From: Usnea hakonensis
Lineage: Eukaryota > Ascomycota > Lecanoromycetes > Lecanorales > Parmeliaceae
DNA length: 52,611 nucleotides
Assembly: GCA_013423325.1 (NCBI GenBank)
Contig: BLJB01000033.1
Span: forward strand, 1 to 52,611
Direction of reading: 5' to 3'
Shown here: positions 34,299 to 46,276 of the stretch, piece after piece
How positions within the stretch are numbered: position 1 is the first letter of the stretch
Layout of the letters: every line of letters starts with the position of its first letter
Position numbers and translations under genes: made by a program
The notes under the pieces: model-generated
What the model was told of the DNA's origin: nothing
Databases searched by the model: none
The model's input: the letters and a program-made list of their open reading frames with translations, nothing else

Positions 34299-35176
34299 TC
34301 AATCATCTTCTGAGTCACTGTCTTTACTCTTCTTTCTGATCGTCGATGCTCCCTCTCCATCTTTGACCTCGAATATATATGTCCTGGCCGGCCGATCCTC
34401 GCCCTTCCATCCTCCTCCGCCCTCGATGTTCCCAAGAGTCCTAACATGCCCGTATCCTGGATAGTCACTAGCTTGGAATTTGTAGCTTCTCTGAACTTTC
34501 AAGCCCACATGTCGCGCGAGATCCCGGACGTTCCAAAGCTCATACGGCTCGCCCTCAAAGATTGTAACAATTATGGAACCTAAAGGAGCCAGCAATGGTA
34601 GCGCGGCCTTGAAAAACCCGACTAGAAGTTCTTCGCGTATTGGTCAGCCCAATTGAGAGGTTCCCGGCCCAGATCAACGAACTACATGCCTTGATTGTGC
34701 CGTACCTGCCGATTCACATCCTTTGTCAAGCCACCCACGTGCGGAAAATTGAACACCACCCTATCAAAGCCTCCCTTCTTGACCTCCTTCCCTCCACCAC
34801 CACCCTCTGGCACTCCCACCTTCCCAAGCTTGGTCGCGTCAACACCGTACCGCACCGAGCAATTCTCCGCTTCGAGGGCAGCAATGTTCAAGGCTGCTTG
34901 TGGATATTTGCTTCGAAGAGTGGAGACCTTGTCGTAGCTGGTGGCGATCAAATTGGTGCAATCGTGGGCGCTGAGAAGGGAGCGGGAGAATGAGAAGTCG
35001 CCTTCGCCGACTAAGAGGATGCGGTCGGTAGGGCAGAATGGGATGGGTGCGGAGGGAGATTTCGCGCTGTTGGTGGGCTTGCGCGAAGATGATTGAGGTT
35101 TTACTTTTGCAGTTGAGATTTTTGAGTATGGTTTCGAGCTGGAAGCTTTCACCCTTGGCCTCTTCGCTTTGCCCAT
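34299..35176 (-). CDS. BMT5: 25S rRNA (uridine-N3)-methyltransferase Bmt5
   Basis: Bmt5 methylates N3 of a uridine in 25S rRNA using S-adenosylmethionine, in the nucleolus. Exons are 34690-35176 and 34299-34630 (272 aa). The basic N-terminus MGKAKRPRVKASSSKPYSK is followed by the SAM-binding loop ILLVGEGDFSFSRSL (about residues 53-67). Then come the LIATSYDKVSTLRSKYPQA strand, DRVVFNFPHVGG, ELLVGFFKAALPLLAPLGSI, TIFEGEPYELWNVRDLARHV and SDYPGYGHVRTLG. The 59-nt intron starts with GCATGT. GC is needed because the NQELLV sequence fixes the phase, which makes this the third GC-AG intron in the window. The tail is acidic. The gene is divergent from UreF, with only 145 bp between start codons. Confidence 0.92.
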
Positions 35177-35321
35177 TGAAGGGGCGAGAATGGAAGGAGA
35201 GATGGCTTCGACTCCGCTGCCAAGGCGCCAAGCCTTGCGGAGAATTTTAAGCGAGACTTTTCAATCGTACCGAGAGTAGCCTTGGTTTATCCTACACTAC
35301 CTACTCAGCTATGCTTCCTCG

Positions 35322-36218
35322 ATGAGTCGCACTGACGACGAGCAAACTCTTGTCGAAGAGATCACTCGTCTAGAACTCCAACTCACCGCCGCCCGCGCCA
35401 GACTGAACCATCCCCCTCCGCGTCCCATAGGCATCCACCCACCTTCTCCCCCCACCAACCCCCCACCCCACCATCTACTCCTTCTTTCCGACTCCGCCCT
35501 CCCCCTAGGCTCCTTCGCCTTCTCCAGCGGTCTAGAATCCTACCTCGCCCACCACCCTCCCTCCATCCATCCAAAACCCTTACCAGAAGCGTTCCCCCAC
35601 TTCCTCACCCTCGCACTCACAACCCTCGCGTCAACGACACTTCCCTACTTGCTCGCGGCTCATAAATCTCCCACGGAGCTTCGAGAATTGGACGCTGCTC
35701 TCGATGCATGCACGTTGTGCCCCGTGGCTCGGAGAGCAAGTGTGGCGCAGGGAAAAGCGTTGCTGACGCTTTGGGAACGGGCGCTGAGGACGGGGGCGGG
35801 GGATTCGTCTGCTGCGTCGGCGTTGGCTGATTTCTCTGCCGTTCTGAAGAGAACGACACCGCTGCCCCACAGCGATGACGACGACGATCATAGTGATGAT
35901 TTTGAGGCCCCGAGCGGGCATTTCGCGCCAATCTGGGCGACGGTGACTTGTGCGATGGGCATCACGCTGCGGGAGTCGGCGTATACGTTTCTGTTCAATC
36001 ATGCGAAGGCGGTGGTGAGTGCGGCGGTCAGGGCGAGCGTCTTGGGGCCGTATGCGGCGCAGGGGATGTTGGCGAGTGGGTGGTTGAGGGGGCGGATTGG
36101 GGACGCGATGGCTGAGAATTGGGATGTGGCGGTTGAGGATGCTGCGCAAGGGGTGCCCATGTGCGATTTGTGGGTCGGTAGGCATGAGCTGCTTTATTCG
36201 CGGATATTCAATTCGTGA
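35322..36218 (+). CDS. ureF: Urease accessory protein UreF
   Basis: UreF works with UreD and UreG to load nickel into the urease active site in the cytosol. This single-exon gene of 298 aa carries the family signature LLLLSDSALPLGSFAFSSGL, followed by ESYLAHH. The usual helices continue with FLTLALTTLASTTLPYLLAA, ARRASVAQGKALLTLWERAL and FNHAKAVVSAAVRASVLGPY. The N-terminal 50 residues are rich in Pro and His, which could serve in metal handling, but that is a guess. An acidic His/Asp stretch (SDDDDDHSDD) interrupts the middle region. It converges on SIS1, with 217 bp between stop codons. Confidence 0.94.
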   Translation: MSRTDDEQTLVEEITRLELQLTAARARLNHPPPRPIGIHPPSPPTNPPPHHLLLLSDSALPLGSFAFSSGLESYLAHHPPSIHPKPLPEAFPHFLTLALTTLASTTLPYLLAAHKSPTELRELDAALDACTLCPVARRASVAQGKALLTLWERALRTGAGDSSAASALADFSAVLKRTTPLPHSDDDDDHSDDFEAPSGHFAPIWATVTCAMGITLRESAYTFLFNHAKAVVSAAVRASVLGPYAAQGMLASGWLRGRIGDAMAENWDVAVEDAAQGVPMCDLWVGRHELLYSRIFNS

Positions 36219-36435
36219 TGGTTTTCAGGTGGTGGGGAATGATGCATCGAAAGAAATCGTAAGGAAAGACTGCACAATTTTGGGTTTCCATTTCAAATTG
36301 GTATATGTTGACCGACTGACATAGCATGAGTCATTCACTAGCCAACGAAGCTTGAAGGCTCGCAGAAAATCGCTTGCAATAAACCGCCTTTGCCCGGGCC
36401 GGTCCAAACGCCAGCATCAGATGCAGCTTCATCAA

Positions 36436-37665
36436 TCATAAAATTTCCTTCAATTGACTCCTCTGAGCCATTGTCAGACTTGTTGGAAACTTGATCTTTA
36501 CCTCCACGATCATGTCTCCTCGTTCGTCCTTGTTCTTTCCCTTGCTCTTTGGCATGCCGAGATGCGGGAAGACTTCTCTGTAACCCGGTTGCGTAGGGCC
36601 GCCACCGCGTACTGGGACTTGCTTGCCGTCGATAGTAGATATCGTCCGTTGCCAGCCCGTCAGGGCTTCTTTGAGATCTAATTCGATGGTGGCTATGAGG
36701 TTGTCGTCCTGACGCTTGAAAAGCGGGTGGTCTTTCTGTAGGACTGTTAGCATTTTTTGTACTACGTGCTGGATGAAGAGTATTTACCTCAGTGATGATA
36801 AAATGTAGATCCTGTGTTCCTCCTTCCTCCTGGTCCCCCACCCCTTTAAATTTCATCTTCGTCCCAGCCTTGTAGCCAGGCTTGATATCCATTTCTAAAA
36901 TCTTGTCCTCAACGTTCCGCTTTTGCGTTCGTGGATCGAAAGTCTTCCGCTTGATCTTCATCTTCTTGTGCGTCCCTCGGTATAATTCCTCCAACGTCAC
37001 CGGCAACGGTCTTTCCACGGTCGTAACCTCTGGCGACCTGTCCCTCCTCCTCATGGAACTCCCAGCATATGAGTCCTTTCTCGATCCGCGTGAACTTCGA
37101 CCACCGCCGGTAAATTGGGAGAAGATATCATCGTCGTCTCCCGTTCCCGCACCGCCTGTCCTCATGAATTCCGTAAAGATTTTGAATGGGTCGCTATTGA
37201 AACCATTTTCCCCTCCCCCCATTGAGTAATGGAATGATCGAGTTCCACCGGGCATTCCACCAGGCATTCCACCAGGCATTCCCCCACCCATTCCAGCAAA
37301 ATTCATCCCCTCGAATGGCATGCCACCCGGTCCGCCAGCTCCGCCACCCTGGGGAGGCGGTTCGGCACCGCCGCGCAGAAGGAATTCGAGACCATATTGA
37401 TCGTAAATTTTGCGTTTTTCCGGGTCAGAGAGGATTTCGTAGGCCTGGGAGACTTCTTTGAACTTTTCGGAGGCTTTGGGGTTGTCTGGGTTCTTGTCGG
37501 GATGGTACTTCAAGGCTGCTTTTCTGTGCAACAAATCGTTAGCTATGCAATGGTTGGAAGGGAATGGAATGAGAGCAGCGCTTACCGGTAGCCTTTCTTA
37601 ATTTCATCTTGTGAGGATTCGGGTTTGATGCTAAGAGCATCGTAGAGCTTTGTTTCTGCTACCAT
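36436..37665 (-). CDS. SIS1: Sis1-type class B J-protein (Hsp40)
   Basis: This is a cytosolic/nuclear co-chaperone that delivers substrates to Hsp70 and stimulates its ATPase. Exons are 37586-37665, 36788-37523 and 36436-36735 (371 aa). The J-domain covers about residues 4-70, with the HPD triad at residues 34-36 in YHPDKNPD. A Gly/Met/Pro-rich G/F-like region has four copies of GGMPG. The C-terminal substrate-binding beta domains start at RPLPVTLEELYRGTHKKMKI and end with the dimerisation stretch. It lacks the zinc-binding CxxCxGxG repeats, hence class B. A perfect heat-shock element lies about 0.5 kb upstream, listed separately, which fits control by Hsf1. Confidence 0.94.
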
Positions 37666-38470
37666 TTCTGGACAGAGGCAAATATGAGGTTTAAATGTCG
37701 AGTGGGTAGGAGAAGTGAGCGTAAAGTCAATTGAAAGTATGTATCGAAGAAGACAAGGGGGAAAAGGCTCGACACTTGGTGTCAATATTCTCTACTCTTA
37801 AATATTGAATTGAAGAAGGAAAAGTGGGAAGAGAAAGGTCAGTTGCTTTGCTCTCTTTCACATGATCTTGCAAAGTAACCTTACCACGGTACGAGTATAG
37901 TAGCGTGATAAATATGAAGAGCCCTTTTCACTTGGAAATGTCACAAAGCAGTAGTCGAATAAATACCTTAGAAAGCATTGCCTGAAATGCGTGTGACGTT
38001 GTTCCGGAATCAATTGAAAACAATCTAACGCGGTAATGTAACAAGACACTTTAAGCACAGCCACTCGCGGAATCCGGCTTGGATTTTCAGTTTTATGTTG
38101 TGATTTGCTGCGTGCTCTACGTACCTTAGTACTTGTTATATGAGAGAACCTTCGCGAAGCTTCTATGAGAATACATGTAGGCTAAATAAGATACAAAAGC
38201 CGCTGATGTAATGTTACGCGATAAGCTTTGGGCTACTCCGTACAGCATCAGATCAAGTAATAAATGTCATACTAGTAGCCTAAGGCTTCCCTATATCGGT
38301 ATCCTAAAATTCCTTGAATTTCAAAGTGTTCCAATGCTCGATTCCATTCTCCATCTCTAGTCTACGTATGACGGCACCCTTTTGCTTTTCTTTAGCTGTT
38401 CATTCTCAGCCTAGTCTTCTCGGTTCTGAATGGTGCGAGGAGTAACGGCTCTACAATGCGGGCATTCAGT
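37666..38470. other. SIS1 promoter region and RBG1 3' flank
   Basis: No gene is present. The SIS1 promoter lies here. Apart from the heat-shock element, GTACCTTAG-type sequence occurs near 38121. Short frames near 37858-38064 have no coding character. Confidence 0.55.
38151..38163. promoter_or_regulatory. Heat-shock element upstream of SIS1
   Basis: The bases TTCGCGAAGCTTC give a perfect TTCnnGAAnnTTC three-unit heat-shock element. A further GAA follows at 38169, with a gap. It lies about 486 bp upstream of the SIS1 start on the minus strand and downstream of the RBG1 stop, so SIS1 is the natural target. In yeast SIS1 is a well-known Hsf1 target. Function here is inferred. Confidence 0.6.
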
Positions 38471-40148
38471 TCATTTGGCGACAATAGAAACAACATCCTC
38501 ATCCGCCACGACATGACTTAATCCCACCCTCTGAGGAACATGGCGTGCGCTAGCTCCCCAGACCATAGCATACTTGAATGTCTCCTTGAGCGTCCGGTGA
38601 ACCTGATCGCAGACTTCTTCGATCGAAGATTTATTCCTGACGATCAATGCCTCATTAAAGTCTGGCTCTTCTCCTTTCCTGTAACATCATTAGCTGGATA
38701 TGCTCTCGGCTATTTTCGTCGTCCGCACCGTTTTGTATAGATCCGCATAAGCTGTAATACTTGCCAGCATCTCTCCACCACATCTTGGATGCCTAGATCA
38801 AGCTCGCAGCTCATAACCACAGTGTGTGGCTCTCTGGCCAGTTTGTCGAGAAAATCGAGAGAGACCGAGTCAATCTTATTGTAAACGTATAAGCTGAATC
38901 TATAAGATTAAAGGTCTTCGTAAGGTCCTCAGAAAGAGAGCATACCATTTAATGTACTTTCTGTGGTCCTTCATGATGACATCAATAAAGTCGTCCTAGC
39001 ACATCTCCTGATCAGAAATGTCCCCTATATACCTAAATTGAACAGTGAATGTTGTAAGGAACTGAAACGGTTCTAAGAGGCATTTTTCAATGAAACATAT
39101 CCCGAAGAGGGCCTTACAACGGTCGCTACCTGTATTCAGCGCTCGTCGATACAAGTGCGGGCAGTTATTTACCGTTCTCATCTCGGACAAGCACTTCGCA
39201 ATTCAACATCTTGTAGTCTCGTAATATGTTGTATAGCATCTTCTCGTCAAGATTCTTTGGGGGATTCTGGAATGTGATTTTCATGCCTCCAGCTTTTTTA
39301 GGCTTTAGGTAGATATTGCTAGGTCTGGTCAGAATTGCCCTGTCATTCACCAACAACGCTACCTACGGTGGCTCTCTATTCAATCGAATGCCAACAGCTT
39401 CGAGCTCGCCCTCAAGCAGCGCTCTTTGTTCTGCCTTCTTAGTTGCATCGAGAATCATCAAAATCAAGTCACTTGTCTCAAGGTATGTGAGTATTCAAAG
39501 CTGTCATGGGTGAGTCTTGTTATACCTTTGCAGCACTAATGACCTGTCTCCCTCGTCCCTTACCCTCGGAAGCTCCTTCGATAATTCCAGGCAGATCGAG
39601 AACTTGGATTTCTGCGCCTCCGTATTCAAGTACCCCCGGAATGGCCGTCAAAGTAGTAAATGAATATGCTGCAACTTCACTTTTCGTCTTCGTAATTTTG
39701 GAAAGGAACGTAGATTTGCCAACAGAAGGGAATCCGACAAGCGCAATACGTGCATCACCGCTTTTGCTAACATCAAAGCCGCTGCCACCACCTGACCCTG
39801 CGCCGGGGGTTGGTTCAAGCAACTGAGCACGGAGACGGGCAAGTTTTCTACCAACGTATGAATATGGCTAAACTTATGAGAACTACAAAAGAAGGATCAC
39901 CCTTTCAGTAAACCAAGATGATATTCTGCAGACCATCAACCCTGAAACCACCCTTTTTGGCTTGACGGCATACCTGTCGCCTTGTTCTCTTATGTCCTGT
40001 CAGCCCAAAAGTAAGACCAGGTTTTGATGCTGTCAAATTACTTTGAGTCCTTCGCATTTCATCTTCGATCCTTTAACAAGCTTAGCAAGGCCTGCTGCAT
40101 ATCTTGAGATGCTCCATACTCTTTGATCTTTTCCGTGATATTGACCAT
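38471..40148 (-). CDS. RBG1: DRG1/Rbg1 developmentally regulated GTPase
   Basis: Rbg1 (DRG1) is an Obg-related GTPase that binds ribosomes with partner Tma46/DFRP and helps translation through difficult sequences. Eleven exons run 40120-40148, 40042-40070, 39974-39988, 39901-39925, 39526-39847, 39367-39476, 39173-39318, 39118-39125, 38946-38995, 38729-38893 and 38471-38678 (368 aa). Exon 3 is 15 nt and exon 8 only 8 nt. Landmarks are MVNITEKIKEIEDEMRRTQK, G1 ALVGFPSVGKST, switch region YSFTTLTAIPGVLEYGG, G3 VLDLPGIIEGASEGKGRGRQ, the VYNKID G4 motif, MSCELDLGIQ and a C-terminal TGS domain ending VADEDVVSIVAK. All phases close. It shares a 349-bp divergent promoter with GCN2. Confidence 0.93.
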
Positions 40149-40497
40149 GTTGGCGTCCAATTACTAGCTTTGAACAAGCAGGACTCTAGAGTACAGACGT
40201 CAAGAGCCAAAACTAAGGTACCTTATGCAAATTGACGAATGATCTGCGCTTTCCGCGATTAAAAAAAAAAGACTCGCGGCAAACTCGCTTGTTGGTGCAG
40301 AAATGCATTTTAGATCTTTGAAATGCAGCAGTCACAATAATTAAGGATTTTCATCCTCCTCTCATCGAATACATCAAGGCAATATGCATTATGACCGTGA
40401 GAGATGAAAAGTAGTCTGCATGCTGAATATCCAGCTGTGCGCTTACCTGGACTACTGTCCCGGTTTATCGTGTTGCAGCCAATCGTGACTCGTGACA
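40149..40497. other. Divergent promoter of RBG1 and GCN2
   Basis: An A-rich run lies at 40261-40270 and GGTACCTTATG at about 40219. No gene is recognised. This is the shared promoter of two translation-related genes. Confidence 0.6.
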
Positions 40498-43400
40498 ATG
40501 GTTCCTATCGTGACTAAATATTCCGAGATCCAAGAAGATGAGATCGATGCTTTGCGTTCTATTTACATGGATGACTTTAAGGAGGAAGAAGCAAAGACAG
40601 GGGCATGGAAGAAAGCTGCTGACCGAGCTTTCAAGATAAACATCCGTAGCCAAACAGGCGAGGAACAAGAGATCGCTCTGACTCTTGCTGTGTCTTTTCC
40701 GCCTACTTATCCTAAATCTCTTCCGCGTTTAAATCTACGTTTTGCGGAGTCAGTCCGTCCAGCAGAGCAAAAACAAGCTCAAGAAATCATCAGTAGCAAG
40801 CCAAAATCGCTGCTTGGCTCTGAAATGATTTTTGAAATCGCTACTTCGTTGCAAGACATTTTGCACGATAATGTGGTCTCACCAAAATTTGTCCCTACTT
40901 TGGATGAGGAAAGAGCCGCAAGAGGGGTTGCCTCAAGGCTCAAAGCTGAACAGGACGAAGAAGAAAGGCGCCAAAAGGCCATTAAAGCGGAAGAAGAAGA
41001 GGAACAAATCCTACTAGAAATGGTAAAGCACCGGAAATCACAGTCTATAAGGCGCAACAGCAAGTCGATTAGCCAATCGGATCAATTGGTTGTTGGCGAG
41101 GATGTCCTGGGAGGTATCACATTTGAACGCCCAATACAATTGAAGGATAGAAGGCGCAATGGGAAAGTCACAGTACGGAGTGTACATCAAATGGTCCAGT
41201 ACCGCCAGGGTCCAGTATCCAACGTGGTTACAGTTCAGCCATGGAGTGCAGATCAAGCCGTATCAACCTACGAGAACCCGCCTTTCTTAGTCCTCAAGCA
41301 GTGTAAGATCTCATCAACAAAACGAGCTATCCAGTGTTTGGAGTCACAACTTGAGTTCCATACCCAACTCAAATCTCACCCGAGCATTATTCAGCCCCTT
41401 AATTTTCGAATTCAGCGGGACACTGACATAGAATCTTCGTCTTCGAATGAAGATGACAGCTGGACCATCAATATACTAATGGATATGGCTGAGAGAAGGT
41501 CATTGCGGGAAACCTTGGAAGTGGTCGATAAGTTGGATGTCAAGCTGTTGCGTCCCTGGTCAATAAGGCTCATCGAAGGCCTCCAACACTACCATCGACA
41601 TGGATCTGCACACGCAAATCTCCACCTGGGCAATGTGCTCCTAGAAACCGGCGAAACGGAGAGGGGTAATAGGAAACTTACTGTTGCCAAGCTGTCAGAT
41701 GGAGGGTACCAACGTGACTTGCACTTGCTAAAAATTGGTAAAACCCCTAGATACTACTCAATTGCGTGGACCGCGCCCGAAGCAGTCAACAGCTCAGCAC
41801 CGGCGGAAGCTGTGCAGGCGACAGATATATGGGACTTTGGTCTTTGTTTCTTGCAAATGGCCTTCGGTTTAAGCATTCTAAGCGAGCATCAATCACCGAA
41901 TTCTCTAATGGAGGAGCTCAAGATGACCAAGAGTCTGACGGCATTGCTAAGCCAGATTTTCCAGAACAATCCCAAGAAGCGTCCCTCTGCTTGGAATCTT
42001 TTGCATTTCGAGTTCTTTCGAAACGATGATCAACTGCTTGAGGAGAATCTCACCTTTCCTTTCGTGTCTGGAGAGGCTGCTGTCTCTGATCGGAAAGGCT
42101 GGCAACGACATCATCTTCGACAGGAATCTGCCACGGCACCGCAATCACGCTATGTAAAAGAGTTCGTGGAGGATGGTCGCCTTGGTCGTGGCGGCTTCGG
42201 AGAAGTTTTCAAAGCAAGGAACAAAGTCGGTACGTAGTGACAATTAGCAGTCGGCCTGCCAAACGGTAGGGAAATTGAGTGACAAAGCCGGTCTCTTGCC
42301 CGAAGGGAGCAATTTCCTTTTGAGACTTGTCTTCTAACGCCACTTTTTGGCCCGAATACACTTTACTGATCAATAAATCTACGTAGACGGACAGCTGTAT
42401 GCCATCAAGAAAGTTAAAGCTCGGTCAAAGGCCGCTTTAGACCCTGTGCTCAGCGAGGTTACAGTCCTGTCCCGACTTAACCACCCTAACGTGGTCAGGT
42501 ACTTTGCGGCATGGATTGATGATGGTCTTGTTATGGACGATCAGCTAATTTCGGAATTTTCAGAGGATGAGACCATGTCCTCGCTAAACACTGAGGAACA
42601 TAAACCCGTCTTACCGCCAAGTTCGAGGGGACTCGACTTCATTAGTTCAAGTAACGCGCACATTGTCTTTGGTAATGATAATGATGCAGATGGAATCGCT
42701 GAGGAGTCTATGCAAGACGAGAGCAGTGACGATGAGAGCGAAAATCAGAGCTTTGGCACCAGCAATGGACAGTCTGAGCTAGGTAGTGAAGAGAATAAGG
42801 AAAACCCCTACACCGCGCACGTAGAATCTGAGTCAGATTCTCAAGGACAGGCGATGTGGACGACGCTCTACATTCAAATGGAATATTGCAAACCAGAGGT
42901 GAGTTTTCTTTCGGTGGAGGCATGTAAAGGTTCCAAACAGGAGGATCTGGCGTGCTCATCACCCCACTGATGGATTACACTATCTAGCCAGTCCGTCCTT
43001 TCCGCTAACAGACCAAACTAGAACCTACGCGATCTTATCAATTCCGGCCTACAAGCAAATACCGTGGAGGTTTGGAGACTGTTCCGGCAAATTGTTCAAG
43101 GCTTGGTGCACATACACGCTGCTTCAATTGTTCATCGCGATCTTAAGCCTGAAAATATCTTCATTGACAGTACGTCATCCTCCTTGAAAGCTCTCCCATT
43201 GTCTTGGTTTTCGTCGGCATCGCTCATACTACGTGATCCTCTGCCAAGTGCGGCATGTTTTTGAAGCTAGACTCCCATTTTCATATGTGGGTACATCGAT
43301 CTGCATTTAATACCTGCGGACTGGACATTTCCTTGCCAATTTCTCTTGATCTACATGTAGAACAAGCCTTAATAGTATCTGACTGAATATGCAGGTGACG

Positions 43401-46276
43401 GCGACGTACGAATCGGTGACTTTGGTCTGGCAAGACCTGGCGATTATCGGACCTCTGTCGGCAACGCTCGCACAGCAACAAGGGAAGTTTTTGGTAGCTT
43501 CACCAAGGACGTAGGTACCGCTTCATATGTTGCACCAGAGGTCAGATCTGCAGGAAATGGGAAATACAATGAGAAGGCCGATGTAAGTATCTTTCATGAT
43601 TGTACAAGTTTCGCTCGCCAACCAAGATCTACTGCGCTTCCTACCTTGGCTAGTCGTGGCTGCGCTGGATTCCTGCTTTCGTATAAACTCTCGAAACCTG
43701 TGCAGAAATAAAGGAGTGAAGACTTCAATCCCACAGATTGGTCGTCAGATCACAAGTGGATCTGTGTCAGGACTTATCTCGAGGGCAAAAAGCCTACCAA
43801 TTTTTTCTTCTTCTGAGGCTCAAGCTAGCGACAAAAGCAAATTGTATGCCCCAATGTTTCAGCGGCTTTTAGTGATACTCGCTCAAATGCTATGTGCACA
43901 CTTTTCTATGAATATTGCCCAAATATTTGGACATTGGAGAGATATTCCAATCAGAGTTTATCGATTCTCTTCCCCCAGAATATGCTAATGTCTTGATATC
44001 AGATGTACTCCCTGGGCGTAATACTTCTTGAGATGAATGTTCCATTTTCTACCGGTATGGAACGAGCCGAGACCTTGGAATTGTTGCAAAAAGAGAACCA
44101 TGCACTTCCCTCAGCACTTGAGAACCCAGAAAAGGCAACTCAAGCAGCGATTTTTATGTCGTTAGTCCAACATAGACCTTCCCAAAGACCTAGCAGTTCG
44201 GAACTTCTTGAAAGCAGTAAGATTCCCGTCCAAGATGAAGATGAATCGTTCCGCATGGCACGCCGGCTTCTAGCGGATCGAAATTCACACTTTCGATCCC
44301 AATTCATTGGTAGTCTGTTCAATGAGGGGCATGCAACAGACAACTTTTCAGCTACGGTGGGAATTTTCCCATCGAATCCGATGCGGGCAGTTACCTTGCT
44401 TGAAGATGTAAGGTCCATGTCACGTTTTTCGCCAGACGACTTGGATCTTCAGGCTATAGTCAGAGAAAATTTGACGGCTATATTTCGTCGTCATGGTGCC
44501 GTTGAAAGAACGGACAGCCCAGCTCTGTTCCCATATCATCCTTGCTATCCTTCAGCGGATGTTGTTCAGTTCCTCTCTCTGAAGGGGAAAATTATGCAAC
44601 TACCTTATGACCTAATACTACCAAATGCAATGTTATTGGCTCGACATTCTCGGCCAGAACGTAAAACGTTCGTCTTTGATAACGTGTATAGAGTCGATCG
44701 TTCCCTAGATCAGCCCAGAATATATGGGGAGGTTAATTTCGATATCATGTCACAAAATAGCCTCAACCTTGCGCTTCACGAGGCTGAAGTACTCAAAGTC
44801 ATTGATGAGATCCTTGACACATTTCCGAGCCTGGCATCAGTGCAGATGTGCTACCATATCAATCACTCGCAACTATTAGATGCCATCCTGCGTTTCTGCG
44901 TTATTGAGGCTTCGAAATGGCCTGCTGTCAAGGAAACGGTCAGCAAACTCCACACAGGAGATTGGACTTGGGCTAAGGTGAGGCACGAACTACGTGGGCC
45001 TTCAATTGCTGTCGCCGCGACTTCACTGGATGAGCTTGAACGATTTGATTTCCGAGATACATTGGAAAAGGCAATTACAAAGATCCGGGTCATCATCAAA
45101 GATTCTACTGACCTTGAATTCGCATTTGCTCACATGCAGGCCGTCATCAACTACGTGGGTCGCTTCAATGTCAAAAGAAAAGTGTACCTCAATCCACTAA
45201 GTAGCTATAACGAGAATTTCTACCGTGGGCATCTATTATTTCAATGTCTCTACGACCAGAAGAAAAGATCAGTACTTGCCGCTGGAGGCCGCTATGACCA
45301 TCTCATACGTGATCACCAGCTTATCACGTCAAGGAAAAACCACGTCTACGCCGTAGGTTTCCAGATAGCATGGACTGGCCTTTGTGCGGATATGATGAGC
45401 TACCTCAAGAGGGGAACGAAATCCAAGGCCAAGCGGAAGTTGCAGTCTGCAAACAGTCTGGCTTGGATCAAGCGAAGATGTGACGTACTGATCGACAGTT
45501 TCGATGAAGGTCTCCTGGAGTTGATCGGTGTCGATATACTGCACGAGCTGTGGTCAAATGGCATCAGCGCGGAGCTTGCAGAAGGTGATCACGGTCTGAG
45601 TGACGAGAACAAGTTTGTGAAAATCAAAGATTTCAAGGAAGATCATAGTTGGGTTGTGTTGATCAAGTCTGAGGATTCAGTGAAAGTCAAGACAGCAAGC
45701 AGAAAGGATGAGATCGAGGTCCGTCTATCGGACCTCACAGGACATCTCCGTAGCGAAATCCGTGAGCGAGATAGACTGGAGGGCCGCACACCAAGACCAT
45801 CAACACAACACCAAAGCAATCAACAGGACTTCAGCGGTCCCGAAGCTGATCGCGATATAGACATCAAGGTCCTAACCTCGCAGAACAAGGGCAAAAAAGT
45901 AAACCGAAAGGCCATCGTGGAAGAAGGTAAGATCCCCCCACACCCATTCTGTCTCCCAACCAAACGTCCCTAACCAACCATATCAGCGCAACACCACAAA
46001 GCAGAATTCCTCCAAAACTGCGCCGACAGCCCCATCGTCGCCATTGAAACCAAGGACGACATCTTCGACGGCATCATCGATACCCGCCTCTCGGACCCGG
46101 AGTCGTGGAAGAAGTTTATCCAGAGCGCTGCGCCGGGTGAGCGCCAGTATCTCGGTCAGCTGCAGAATCTCCTTAGAGCCATGGCGAAGGATACGGTGCC
46201 GGGGAATTCGACGGCTATTGTGTATAATTTTCGGACCAAGGCGTGCATTTCGTATAATCTGGGGAAAGCGGCGTGA
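40498..46276 (+). CDS. GCN2: Gcn2 eIF2-alpha kinase
   Basis: Gcn2 senses uncharged tRNA and stalled ribosomes and phosphorylates eIF2-alpha to switch on general amino acid control. Exons are 40498-42229, 42387-42898, 43022-43169, 43395-43582, 44003-45926 and 45987-46276 (1597 aa, usual size). The order is RWD domain (about 8-125; EIDALRSIYMDDF), a charged linker and a pseudokinase (HANLHLGNVLL in place of HRD). The active kinase starts near 552 (GRLGRGGFGEVF), with VHRDLKPEN near 785, GDFGLARPGDY near 806 and GTASYVAPE. A HisRS-like domain spans about 1000-1440 (AAGGRYDHL), and the C-terminal dimerisation/ribosome-binding domain ends the protein. The kinase insert is acidic and long. Introns 1-4 are 157, 123, 225 and 420 nt, unlike the ~50-nt norm nearby. 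Confidence 0.94.
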
